In this document: piece by piece, positions 48,253-56,068 of the stretch
Position numbering within the stretch: the first letter of the stretch is position 1
Layout of the letters: each line of letters begins with the position of its first letter
NCBI RefSeq assembly: GCF_037190085.1
Contig: NZ_JBBCJO010000008.1
Coordinates: 24,142-88,141, forward strand
DNA: 64,000 nt
Reading direction: 5' to 3'
From: Gemmatimonas aurantiaca
GTDB taxonomy: Bacteria; Gemmatimonadota; Gemmatimonadetes; Gemmatimonadales; Gemmatimonadaceae
Notes under the pieces: generated by a model
Told to the model about the DNA's origin: nothing
Databases searched by the model: none
The model's input: only the letters and a program-made list of their open reading frames with translations
Made by a program: the position numbers and the translations under genes

Positions 48253-49878
48253 GTGAGCACCACCGTCATGGATCCTCCGGCGTTGGTTGCACCGCCTGCC
48301 ACGCCCCGTGCTTCGGGGACGGCGCAGGCGGTGGCCGACGATCCGTACAAGAACAAGTATCTCATCGCGATCGCGGTGACGCTCGCGGCGGTGCTGGAGC
48401 TCGTCGACACGTCCATCGTGAACGTCGCGATTCCGCACATGATGGGCACCCTCGGCGCGACGCTCGACGAGATCGCGTGGGTGAGTACGTCGTACATCAT
48501 CGCCAACGTCATCGTCATCCCGATGTCGAGCTGGCTGTCGGCGTTTTTCGGGCGGCAGCGGTATCTGACGGGTTCGATCCTGATCTTCGTGGTCGCCTCG
48601 TTCTTCTGCGGCGCCGCGACGTCCCTGTGGGGACTGGTGTTCTGGCGCGTGCTGCAGGGACTCGGTGGCGGTGCGCTGCTGTCCACCGCGCAGACGACGC
48701 TGTTCGAAGCGTTTCCGCCACACGAGCGCGGCATCGGCCAGGCGATTTTCGGCGTGGGGGTGATGGTGGGCCCCACGATCGGTCCGACGCTGGGCGGGTT
48801 CATCGTGGACGCCTATGCGTGGCCGTGGATCTTCTACATCAACGTGCCGCTCGGGCTGATCGCGGCGCTGATGGTGTGGACGTACGTGAAGGACGCGGCG
48901 CACCAGGTGCGCGCGCAGACGGTGGACGTGCTGGGCATCGTGCTGCTCGCGGTGGCGGTGGGTTCGCTGCAGTGGATGCTGGAACGTGGTGAACGTTACG
49001 ACTGGTTCGAGTCGCGCTTCGTGACCGTGCTGGCGATCACCAGTCTGGTGGCGGCGATCCTGCTGGTGTGGCGGGAGCTGACGATCGACGAACCGGTGAT
49101 CGACTTCCACGTGCTCAAGTCACGACAGCTCGCGCCGGGCGTGCTGTTTGGGAGTTTCCTGGGCGTGGCGCTCTTCGGTTCGGTGTTCGTGCTGCCGGTG
49201 TTCCTGCAGTCGCTGCACGGCTACAGCGCGCAGCAGACGGGCATGGTGATCCTGCCGGGCGCGATCGCGTCGGCGATCACGATGGCGATCATGGGCCGGT
49301 TCGGCAGCAAGATCGACGCGCGCCTCCTGGTGACATTCGGCTCCTTCATGTTCCTCCTGTCGATGTGGCAGATGTCGCGGATCACACTCGACGCGGGTCA
49401 GCACGACATGTTCTGGCCGCTCATCATCCGCGGCGTGGGACTGGGCTGTATCTTCGTCCCGCTGACTGGTGCGAGCGTGGCGGGCATCCCGATGCACAAG
49501 CTCGGCCAGGCAACGGGCATGTTCAATCTCATGCGCCAGCTCGGCGGCTCGCTGGGCATCGCCACGATGGCCACGCTGCTCTCGCGTCTGACCAGGACCG
49601 AGAAGGCCGTGCTCACGGAGCACGCGGGGATCTACGACCCGGCCACCCTGGAGCGCGTGAACGGTCTCACCCACGGCCTCATCGCCCGCGGGATCGATCC
49701 GTACAACGCAAAGCAGCAGGCGCTGATGCTGCTGGACCGCCAGATCGGCGCCCAGGCGAGTGTGATGGCGTTCTCGCGGATCTACCTGATCTCGGGGTTG
49801 CTGCTGGTGGCCGCGCTGCCCCTGCTGCTGATCTGGAAGACGGGAAGAGCGGTGCCGCTGAAAGCGGATGCGCATTAG
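48253..49878 (+). CDS. emrB: DHA2-family drug:H+ antiporter (EmrB-like)
   Basis: 541 residues with 14 predicted transmembrane helices. DHA2 signatures: L-D-T-S-I-V-N-V-A-I-P-type motif (L-V-D-T-S-I-V-N-V-A-I-P), G-R-Q-R-Y loop after TM2, R-V-L-Q-G-L-G-G-G and G-V-M-V-G-P-T-I-G-P-T-L-G-G (antiporter motif C). It exports hydrophobic drugs or lipophilic compounds with the EmrA and TolC homologues of the same operon. GTG start 7 bp after emrA. A 10-bp tandem repeat begins just after the stop. Confidence 0.94.
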   Translation: MSTTVMDPPALVAPPATPRASGTAQAVADDPYKNKYLIAIAVTLAAVLELVDTSIVNVAIPHMMGTLGATLDEIAWVSTSYIIANVIVIPMSSWLSAFFGRQRYLTGSILIFVVASFFCGAATSLWGLVFWRVLQGLGGGALLSTAQTTLFEAFPPHERGIGQAIFGVGVMVGPTIGPTLGGFIVDAYAWPWIFYINVPLGLIAALMVWTYVKDAAHQVRAQTVDVLGIVLLAVAVGSLQWMLERGERYDWFESRFVTVLAITSLVAAILLVWRELTIDEPVIDFHVLKSRQLAPGVLFGSFLGVALFGSVFVLPVFLQSLHGYSAQQTGMVILPGAIASAITMAIMGRFGSKIDARLLVTFGSFMFLLSMWQMSRITLDAGQHDMFWPLIIRGVGLGCIFVPLTGASVAGIPMHKLGQATGMFNLMRQLGGSLGIATMATLLSRLTRTEKAVLTEHAGIYDPATLERVNGLTHGLIARGIDPYNAKQQALMLLDRQIGAQASVMAFSRIYLISGLLLVAALPLLLIWKTGRAVPLKADAH

Positions 49879-49880
49879 GG

Positions 49881-50105
49881 GGACTGCAGAGGACTGCAGA
49901 GGACTGCAGAGGACTGCGGAGGACTACGGGAAACTGCGGGAGCTGGGGAAACGGGAGCTAGGACCACGGGAGCTGGAGAAACGGGAGCTGGAAAAACGGG
50001 GGCTAGGACTACGGAGAACCACGGCACCACGGGAGCTGGAACTACGGGCCCCGTAGGTCCAGCTCCCGTAGGTCCAGCTCCCGTAGTCCCAGCTCCCGCA
50101 GTTCC
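49881..50105. repeat. 10-bp tandem repeat followed by opposed 15-bp arrays, copy 2
   Basis: Five copies of GGACTGCAGA (last two variant) run from 49881 to 49930. Then about seven units related to ACCACGGGAGCTGGA (49931-50046) meet four units of the reverse complement (50047-50105). The centre is CTACGGG/CCCCGTAG. It is the same 15-bp family as at 38330-38592 and again lies in an intergenic gap, here between emrB and the HD-domain gene. Confidence 0.85.
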
Positions 50106-50168
50106 AAGCCTACCAGTGCCCTCCTCCCCATCCGAGGAGTTGTCTGACCTCTGCCCACGCGCCATTGT

Positions 50169-50789
50169 GTGGGTGTGCCTACCCGTCCTGAAGCCGAGCG
50201 CCTGGTCCACGAGTGGACCGGCTCCGAATCCCTCCGCAAGCACATGCTGGCCGTCGAGTGCGCGATGCGCGCCTATGCGCGGCATCTGGGGGAGGACGAG
50301 GAGCTGTGGGGGGTCACCGGTCTCATCCACGATTTTGATTACGAGCGGTATCCCAACGCTTCGCAGGCTGCCGATGTCGAACATCCGGCGGAGGGGGTGC
50401 GCCATCTGCGGGCGTTGGGGTGGCCCGAGAGCATCTGCGAGGCGGTGCTGGGGCATGCGGCGTACTGCGGGGTGCCCCGTGTCACACCGCTGGCCAAGGC
50501 GCTGTTCGCGGTGGATGAACTGACGGGGCTGATCACGGCCTGTGCGCTGGTGAAGCCGTCCAGGGCGGTGAGCGATGTGGACGTCGCCGGGGTCCGGAAA
50601 AAGATGAAAGACAAGGCATTCGCGCGCGGCGTGAATCGTGACGATATCGTACAGGGCGCCGAGGCGCTGGGGGTGCCGCTCGACGAGCACATCCAGCGTG
50701 TGTTGTCGGCCATGCAGGCCAATGCCGACCGGCTGGGCCTGGCCGGTGTCACTCCCCCATCCTCAACGACGTTTTCCGGCGATGCGTAA
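50169..50789 (+). CDS. HD-domain (HDIG-related) protein
   Basis: 206 residues from GTG 50169; a second GTG two codons later is equally possible. H-M-L-A-V-E near 25 and L-I-H-D-F-D-Y near 53-59 are the first His and the HD doublet. H-P-A-E-G and G-H-A-A-Y-C follow as further metal ligands, and D-E-L-T-G-L closes the fold. It looks like a small metal-dependent phosphohydrolase that acts on nucleotides; the substrate is not readable. No partner domain. Confidence 0.8.
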   Translation: MGVPTRPEAERLVHEWTGSESLRKHMLAVECAMRAYARHLGEDEELWGVTGLIHDFDYERYPNASQAADVEHPAEGVRHLRALGWPESICEAVLGHAAYCGVPRVTPLAKALFAVDELTGLITACALVKPSRAVSDVDVAGVRKKMKDKAFARGVNRDDIVQGAEALGVPLDEHIQRVLSAMQANADRLGLAGVTPPSSTTFSGDA

Positions 50790-50884
50790 ATCGGGTGACC
50801 CTACCCGATCCTGTGACTGTCCTTTCCCTCCCGATTCCGCTCGCGTCGCCCGATCAGGGCCGGCGGGGCCGGGTCGTGCCCGAC

Positions 50885-51481
50885 ATGGCCGATCGGCCGG
50901 TCGGAACGGGGCCGTCCATGGCCGGTGAGCGTCCGGTTTCCGCCGAGGCGCTCGAGGAGCGGGAGCTGGTCCTGGCGGCGCAGGCCGGGGACAACGTGGC
51001 CTTTGCGGGCCTCGTCCGCCGTCATCAGCGCCGGGCTTACGCAGTGGCCCGGGCGATCGTCCTGTCACATGACGACGCCGAGGATGCAGTGCAGGAAGGA
51101 TTTCTGCATGCCTTCCGGGCGTTGGAGCGGTTCCGTCCCGAGCAGGCGTTCGGGGCGTGGCTGCATCGGATCGTGGCCAATGCGGCGCTCGACATCGCGC
51201 GTCGCCGCAAGGTGCGCGATGCGGACGAATTGCCGGAGACGCTGTCGTCTCCGCACCGCGATCCCGCGGAATCGGATGAACTGCGTGCGCGTCTGATGCG
51301 CGCGCTGGACACTCTTGGCGAACGGCAACGCGCGGTCATCGTGCTGCACGACGTCGAGGGCTATAAACACGCAGAAATCGGTGCCCTGCTCGGAATCCCC
51401 GAGGGAACAGCGCGCTCCGACCTGCATCACGCTCGGGCGCATCTGAGGCGCCAGTTGAGCAACCTTCGGAGTGAGAAATGA
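50885..51481 (+). CDS. ECF-type RNA polymerase sigma factor
   Basis: 198 residues from ATG 50885; the frame is open to GTG 50795 and an ATG at 50918 is also possible. Region 2 is clear: L-V-R-R-H-Q-R-R-A-Y-A-V-A, D-A-E-D-A-V-Q-E-G-F-L, A-F-G-A-W-L-H-R-I-V-A-N-A-A-L-D. Region 4 has L-P-E-type linker followed by G-Y-K-H-A-E-I-G-A-L-L-G-I-P-E-G-T-A-R-S-D. Its stop overlaps the next gene, a membrane protein with the layout of an anti-sigma factor. It probably controls this envelope gene set. Confidence 0.92.
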   Translation: MADRPVGTGPSMAGERPVSAEALEERELVLAAQAGDNVAFAGLVRRHQRRAYAVARAIVLSHDDAEDAVQEGFLHAFRALERFRPEQAFGAWLHRIVANAALDIARRRKVRDADELPETLSSPHRDPAESDELRARLMRALDTLGERQRAVIVLHDVEGYKHAEIGALLGIPEGTARSDLHHARAHLRRQLSNLRSEK

Positions 51482-51909
51482 ACGTCACACGGAACGACGA
51501 CGGGCGGAGCCCGGGCGCGGATCCTCAGGTGACCGCGATGCTGCGGACGCACTATGCGGCCCCGCAGGACGACGCCTTCTGGGCGAAACAGGAGCAGCGC
51601 ATCATGCAGTCGCTGTCGGAGCGACTGAGTCAGAAGGTGCAGGAGCTGCGTCCCACGTGGTGGAGCGGGTTCTCGGAGCTGCGCACGGCCGATCTCCGGA
51701 CGGCCGGCCTCATTGCCGCCACCCTGGCGCTGCTGGCCGCTGGCGCCACCTTCGTGCGGGACCAGGCCGCCAACGCGCGAGCCCGCGAACTCGCGGCGCG
51801 CGAAGTGGTCGAATCCACGCAGCCGCTCGATGACGTGATGCTGACGCGGGTGCGTCCGCATCTGCCGGCCGACGCTCCGGAACGGTATCTGCATCCGCTC
51901 GACTACTGA
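51478..51909 (+). CDS. Probable anti-sigma factor, single-span membrane protein
   Basis: 143 residues with ATGA overlap to the sigma gene. A cytoplasmic N-terminal half (about 1-72) is followed by one membrane helix (about 77-95: A-G-L-I-A-A-T-L-A-L-L-A-A-G) and a short periplasmic tail. No zinc motif H-x3-C-x2-C is seen, so it is not a ZAS-type anti-sigma. The role is inferred from position and topology only. Confidence 0.65.
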   Translation: MNVTRNDDGRSPGADPQVTAMLRTHYAAPQDDAFWAKQEQRIMQSLSERLSQKVQELRPTWWSGFSELRTADLRTAGLIAATLALLAAGATFVRDQAANARARELAAREVVESTQPLDDVMLTRVRPHLPADAPERYLHPLDY

Positions 51910-51919
51910 GCCGCCGCGG

Positions 51920-52321
51920 TTGCTCGTGTCCGCACCCCGTCCAAAGTCGCTCGCCATCATGTTCCTCCTCGGTGCCTTCCTCATGGGAGGCGCCGTGGGT
52001 TTTGCCGCCGAACGGGCGGTCACCACGCCCGTCGTGCCCCGGGTGACCGACGAGCAGGCCATGCTCGACGAGCTCGATCACGAACTCGCTCTTAACGATG
52101 CCCAGCGTCGGGTCGTCGATTCGGTATGGGAGTGGCGCAAGACCCGCTCGCGTGAGATCATGCGCATCGTGCGCCCCTCACTCGATTCGCTCCGGGACAG
52201 CGCGCGCATACTCATGATGAACACGTTCGACAGTACCCAGGTGGCGGGATTCCGCCGACTGCTCGAGCGCAACCAACGCATGGCCGACAGTGCGGCGCGT
52301 GCCAGAGGGGAAGTCCGGTGA
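51920..52321 (+). CDS. CpxP/Spy-like periplasmic protein (heavy-metal resistance-like)
   Basis: 133 residues from TTG 51920. An N-terminal hydrophobic helix (about 11-28) acts as anchor or signal. The rest is a helical hairpin: A-M-L-D-E-L-D-H-E-L-A-L-N-D-A-Q-R, R-K-T-R-S-R-E-I and F-R-R-L-L-E-R-N-Q. The 'L-N-D-A-Q-R-R-V-V' segment recalls the LTxxQ motif of Spy/CpxP-type proteins. It sits in an ECF operon before tolC, consistent with envelope-stress sensing. Its stop overlaps the tolC GTG. Confidence 0.65.
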   Translation: MLVSAPRPKSLAIMFLLGAFLMGGAVGFAAERAVTTPVVPRVTDEQAMLDELDHELALNDAQRRVVDSVWEWRKTRSREIMRIVRPSLDSLRDSARILMMNTFDSTQVAGFRRLLERNQRMADSAARARGEVR

Positions 52322-53658
52322 AGCTTGGTCAGTATGCAGGTGCGGCGATGGTCGGGGCGGTCCTGGTGGCCGCCCCGCTTGGCGCTCAGCCCCCTGCCGT
52401 TCCAGATGACGGTGCCCGCGTCATCACCCTCACGGAGGCCATCCAGCAGGCGCAGCGCAATGCGCCGAATGTAGTGGTGGCCCGGGGACTGGAGCGTAAC
52501 GCCGGGGCCGCCCGCCGCGCCGCTTATGCCGCCTTCATCCCGTCGCTCAACCTCACCGCCTCCAGTGGACGGACCCAGGGCGTGCAGTTCTTCCAGGGAC
52601 AGCTGGTGCCACTCACCGGCAATCCGTGGAACTACAACAACGGCATCCAGACCTCGCTCGATCTCTTCGACGGGGGACGGCGGTTCCAGGAAATTGCCCG
52701 GGTGAAAGCCACGTCCGACGTGGCCGACGCGTCGATCGTGCAGTCCCGCTTCGATGCGGCGCTGCAGGTCAAGCAGCAATACTACGCCGCACTCGCCGCG
52801 CGCGAATCGGAGGCCGCGGCGCGTGCGCAGCTGGAGCAGGCGGAACAGCAGCTCAAGGCCTCGACCGCCCGGGTGGCCGCCGGCGTCGCCACCAAGTCCG
52901 ATTCGCTGCGTTCGGCCATCCAGAAGGGCAACGCCCAGTTGGCGGTGCTGACGGCGCAGAACGACCTGCGGGTGGCGAATGCGGCGCTGACCCGGGTCGT
53001 CGGCTCGACGGTCACCGTGACGGCGGCGCCCGAGGACACGCTCGACGTGCTCCCGCAGATGCCCACCGAGCAGGAGCTCGAGGCGCTGGTCAATCAGGGG
53101 CCGGCCGTGCAGGTGGCGGAAGCCAACGTGGTGGCCGCAAAGGCCACACGGCGCTCGCAGCGCTCCCAGTACATGCCCACGCTGTCGATGACGTACAACT
53201 ACACCTATACCCAGAGCTCCAAGGCGTTTTCGGGTGGCAATCTGTTCATGATCGGCGGCAACGACCCCAATCGCCAGAATCTGAACTTCAATTTCTCCTA
53301 TCCGTTGTTCAACAACCTCGTGCGCGAGCAGCAGTCGGTGCAGACCGATGTGGCGCTGCGCAATGCCGAGGCGCAGGCGCGTGATGCCCGTCTGGCGGCG
53401 CGTCAGAACCTGACGGCGCAGATGCGCTCCCTGCAGAACGCGATGGCCCGGATCGAGGTCCAGATGGCCGCGATCGCCGCCGCCGAGGAGGACCTGCGGG
53501 TCCAGCAGCAGCGGTATGCCCTCGGCGCGTCCACCCTGCTCGATCTGCTGACCTCCCAGACCACGCTCAATCAGGCGCGGCAGGCGCTGATCCAGGCGCG
53601 TCTGGACAGTCGTGTTGCCCGGGCCCAGTTGTCGGTGCTGGTGGGCCGCGAACTGTAA
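52318..53658 (+). CDS. TolC-family outer-membrane efflux protein
   Basis: 446 residues from GTG 52318 (GTGA overlap with the previous stop). Signal peptide with cleavage near L-G-A-Q. TolC repeats: I-T-L-T-E-A-I-Q-Q-A-Q-R-N-A-P near 40-55, L-D-L-F-D-G-G-R-R in the first half and a matching L-F-N-N-L-V-R in the second, with long Ala/Gln coiled coils between. Last gene of the sigma-controlled run. The convergent RND operon (56069-60558) lacks its own TolC, so this could serve as its outer-membrane partner. Confidence 0.92.
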   Translation: MKLGQYAGAAMVGAVLVAAPLGAQPPAVPDDGARVITLTEAIQQAQRNAPNVVVARGLERNAGAARRAAYAAFIPSLNLTASSGRTQGVQFFQGQLVPLTGNPWNYNNGIQTSLDLFDGGRRFQEIARVKATSDVADASIVQSRFDAALQVKQQYYAALAARESEAAARAQLEQAEQQLKASTARVAAGVATKSDSLRSAIQKGNAQLAVLTAQNDLRVANAALTRVVGSTVTVTAAPEDTLDVLPQMPTEQELEALVNQGPAVQVAEANVVAAKATRRSQRSQYMPTLSMTYNYTYTQSSKAFSGGNLFMIGGNDPNRQNLNFNFSYPLFNNLVREQQSVQTDVALRNAEAQARDARLAARQNLTAQMRSLQNAMARIEVQMAAIAAAEEDLRVQQQRYALGASTLLDLLTSQTTLNQARQALIQARLDSRVARAQLSVLVGREL

Positions 53659-53791
53659 GCGAAAGATCCGGTCTGGTGGCTCCTTCCCGAGGGGAAGGAG
53701 CGCCTGACCACGGCATTGGTCGACCGGATTTTCACAATGAGCATTCCATTTGGCGGGCGGTGATTACATTTGTCGGGTCTCACCACTACGA

Positions 53792-55921
53792 ATGGCCGAC
53801 GAACAACGCCCTCCGTCTCCCTCATCGGACGCCGGATCTTCAGCTGAGAGCAGTCCCGACGTGAAGCCTCCGGACGAGCCGAGTCGACGCTCTGCCGAAC
53901 CGCTTCGCCACCCCACCGGCCCGGTGCAGGAACCGGGTGCGGTCAATGCCATGGACGCCGCACCGGGCTCGGAACTCAGAGCCAGCACCGGCATGTTCCC
54001 CGCAGCCACCGGCGGCGAACATCATCGCGAAGAGCATCCCACCGGCAAACGGCTGGCCATCCTCACCCTGACGGCGCTTGGCGTCGTGTACGGGGATATC
54101 GGCACCAGCCCGCTCTACTCCATCAAGGAGTGTTTCAGCCCGCTGTACGGACTGGATCCGTCCCGGGAGAATGTGTTCGGCATCCTCTCGATGATCGTGT
54201 GGGCGCTGACGCTGGTGGTCACCGTGAAGTACGTGAGTTACGTGCTGCGGGCCGACAACCGCGGCGAAGGCGGCACCTTCGCCCTGCTCGCGCTCATCTT
54301 TCCGCGCGGCACGCCGCAGAGCTTCGGCAAGGGCGGTGTCTTCGTGGCTCTGGCGCTCTTCGGAACCGCGCTGCTGTACGGCGACGGCATCATCACGCCG
54401 GCCATGACCGTGCTGGGCGCGATGGAGGGACTCGAAGTCGCCTATCCGACACTCGAACACTTCATCGTTCCGTTCTCACTGATCATTCTCACGGCGCTGT
54501 TCCTCGTGCAGCGCCATGGCACCGATCTGATCGGCAAGGCATTCGGGCCGATCATGCTGCTCTGGTTCGCGGTCATTGCCGGACTCGGTGTGGTCGAGAT
54601 CCTGAAGTCCCCGTGGATCCTCGCCGCCGTGAACCCCATGTACGCCGTGCATTTCGTGCAGGCGCACGAGAAACTGGCGTTTTTCGTGCTGGGGTCCGTG
54701 GTGCTCGTCATCACCGGCGGTGAAGCGCTCTACGCCGACATGGGACACTTCGGTCGCCGGCCCATCCGCGTGGCGTGGCTGACCATGGTCTTCCCGGCCC
54801 TGCTGCTCAACTACTTCGGACAGGGCGCGCTGCTGGTGCGCATGCCCGATGCAGCCGAGAATCCGTTTTTCATGCTCGCTCCGCGGGCGATGCTGCTTCC
54901 CCTGCTGGTCCTCGCCACGCTGGCCGCAGTGGTCGCCTCGCAGGCCATGATCTCCGGCGCCTTCTCCGTGACCCGACAGGGTATCGCGCTGGGCTTCATT
55001 CCGCGTCTCGAGATCAAACACACCTCGCAGAAGGAAGAGGGGCAGATCTACATCCCCGAGGTGAACTGGTTCATCGCGGTGGGCTGTCTGATCATCGTGC
55101 TGATGTTCAAGAACACGTCGGCACTGGGCGCGGCCTACGGCATCGCGGTGACGGGGACCATGCTCATCACGAGCGTTCTCTTCTTCCTCGTGGCGCGCAT
55201 CCGTTTCCGGTGGGAGCTCTGGCAGGCGTTGCTGCTCACCCTGCTCTTCCTCGTGGTCGACCTGATCTTCTTCAGCGCCAATGTGGTGAAGCTCGCGCAC
55301 GGCGGATGGGTGCCGATGGTGCTCGGCGTGGTGCTCTTCGTGCTGATGCTGACCTGGAAGCGGGGGCGCGCCCTGCTCATGCAGCGCCTGGCCGAAGGCA
55401 CGATGCCGATCGGCCTGTTCCTGGACGGTGTGGCGCAGTCGAAGGTGCATCGGGTGCCCGGCACCGCGGTGTTCATGACGGGCAACGACGACGGCGTGCC
55501 GCCGGTGCTGCTGCATCATCTCAAGCACAACAAGGTGCTGCACGAACGGGTGCTGCTCGTGTCCGTGAAGACGGCCGACGTTCCCGAGACGAGCGCATCG
55601 GAACGCGTGCGCGTATTGCCGCTGGGCCACGGGTTCTGGCGCGTGATCGCGTCGTACGGCTTCATGCAGACGCCCAACGTGCCGCAGATCCTCGAGGTGG
55701 TCGATCAGATGGGCATCCGCTGCAAGCCCATGGAGACCAGTTACTTCCTCGGTCGCGAGCGACTGATTCCGATTCCCGGGAAGCAGGGCGACAAGATCAC
55801 GCTGGCCAAGTGGCGGAAGATCATCTTCTCGATCATGGCGCGGAACGCGCGGTCGGCGACGGACTTCTTCAACATTCCGCCAAATAGAGTGGTGGAGTTG
55901 GGGACGCAAATCGAGTTTTGA
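53792..55921 (+). CDS. kup: Kup-type potassium:proton symporter
   Basis: 709 residues from ATG 53792. A disordered N-terminus of about 85 residues precedes the membrane part, longer than in E. coli Kup. The signature G-V-V-Y-G-D-I-G-T-S-P-L-Y-S is in the first helix, R-A-D-N-R-G-E-G-G near the second, Y-G-D-G-I-I-T-P-A in the fourth. About 12 helices are followed by a soluble C-terminal domain. It takes up K+ with H+. No riboswitch is evident in the 130 bp upstream. It converges on the RND operon with a long palindrome between. Confidence 0.95.
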   Translation: MADEQRPPSPSSDAGSSAESSPDVKPPDEPSRRSAEPLRHPTGPVQEPGAVNAMDAAPGSELRASTGMFPAATGGEHHREEHPTGKRLAILTLTALGVVYGDIGTSPLYSIKECFSPLYGLDPSRENVFGILSMIVWALTLVVTVKYVSYVLRADNRGEGGTFALLALIFPRGTPQSFGKGGVFVALALFGTALLYGDGIITPAMTVLGAMEGLEVAYPTLEHFIVPFSLIILTALFLVQRHGTDLIGKAFGPIMLLWFAVIAGLGVVEILKSPWILAAVNPMYAVHFVQAHEKLAFFVLGSVVLVITGGEALYADMGHFGRRPIRVAWLTMVFPALLLNYFGQGALLVRMPDAAENPFFMLAPRAMLLPLLVLATLAAVVASQAMISGAFSVTRQGIALGFIPRLEIKHTSQKEEGQIYIPEVNWFIAVGCLIIVLMFKNTSALGAAYGIAVTGTMLITSVLFFLVARIRFRWELWQALLLTLLFLVVDLIFFSANVVKLAHGGWVPMVLGVVLFVLMLTWKRGRALLMQRLAEGTMPIGLFLDGVAQSKVHRVPGTAVFMTGNDDGVPPVLLHHLKHNKVLHERVLLVSVKTADVPETSASERVRVLPLGHGFWRVIASYGFMQTPNVPQILEVVDQMGIRCKPMETSYFLGRERLIPIPGKQGDKITLAKWRKIIFSIMARNARSATDFFNIPPNRVVELGTQIEF

Positions 55922-55923
55922 GG

Positions 55924-56060
55924 AGGGCGCTGCGCGCTTTTGTATCAAGAGGGAGCAGGGAGGAGCTGGTCAGGGAGGAGATCAATAGCTGTTCCTATCG
56001 ATCTCCGTTCTGATCAGCTCCCTCCTGCTCCCTCTTGAAACAGAAGCGCGCAGCGCCGTC
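55924..56060. repeat. Long palindrome between convergent genes
   Basis: GGCGCTGCGCGCTT at 55927 pairs with AAGCGCGCAGCGCC at about 56045, and the interior AAGAGGGAGCAGGGAGGAGCTG pairs with CAGCTCCCTCCTGCTCCCTCTT. The stem is about 60 bp with few mismatches around GGAGATC...GATCTCC. It lies between the stops of kup and the RND gene and would act as a bidirectional terminator. Interior words (GATCTCCGTTCTGATC) recall the 28671/34735 repeats. Confidence 0.85.
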
Positions 56061-56068
56061 CTTTTACA

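Noticed and set aside
47194..49110. 638-codon minus-strand frame opposite emrA/emrB
   Set aside because: Composition almost only Arg/His/Asp/Gly; antisense shadow.
54476..55948. 490-codon minus-strand frame opposite kup
   Set aside because: His/Arg/Gln-rich shadow of a well-supported membrane protein gene.
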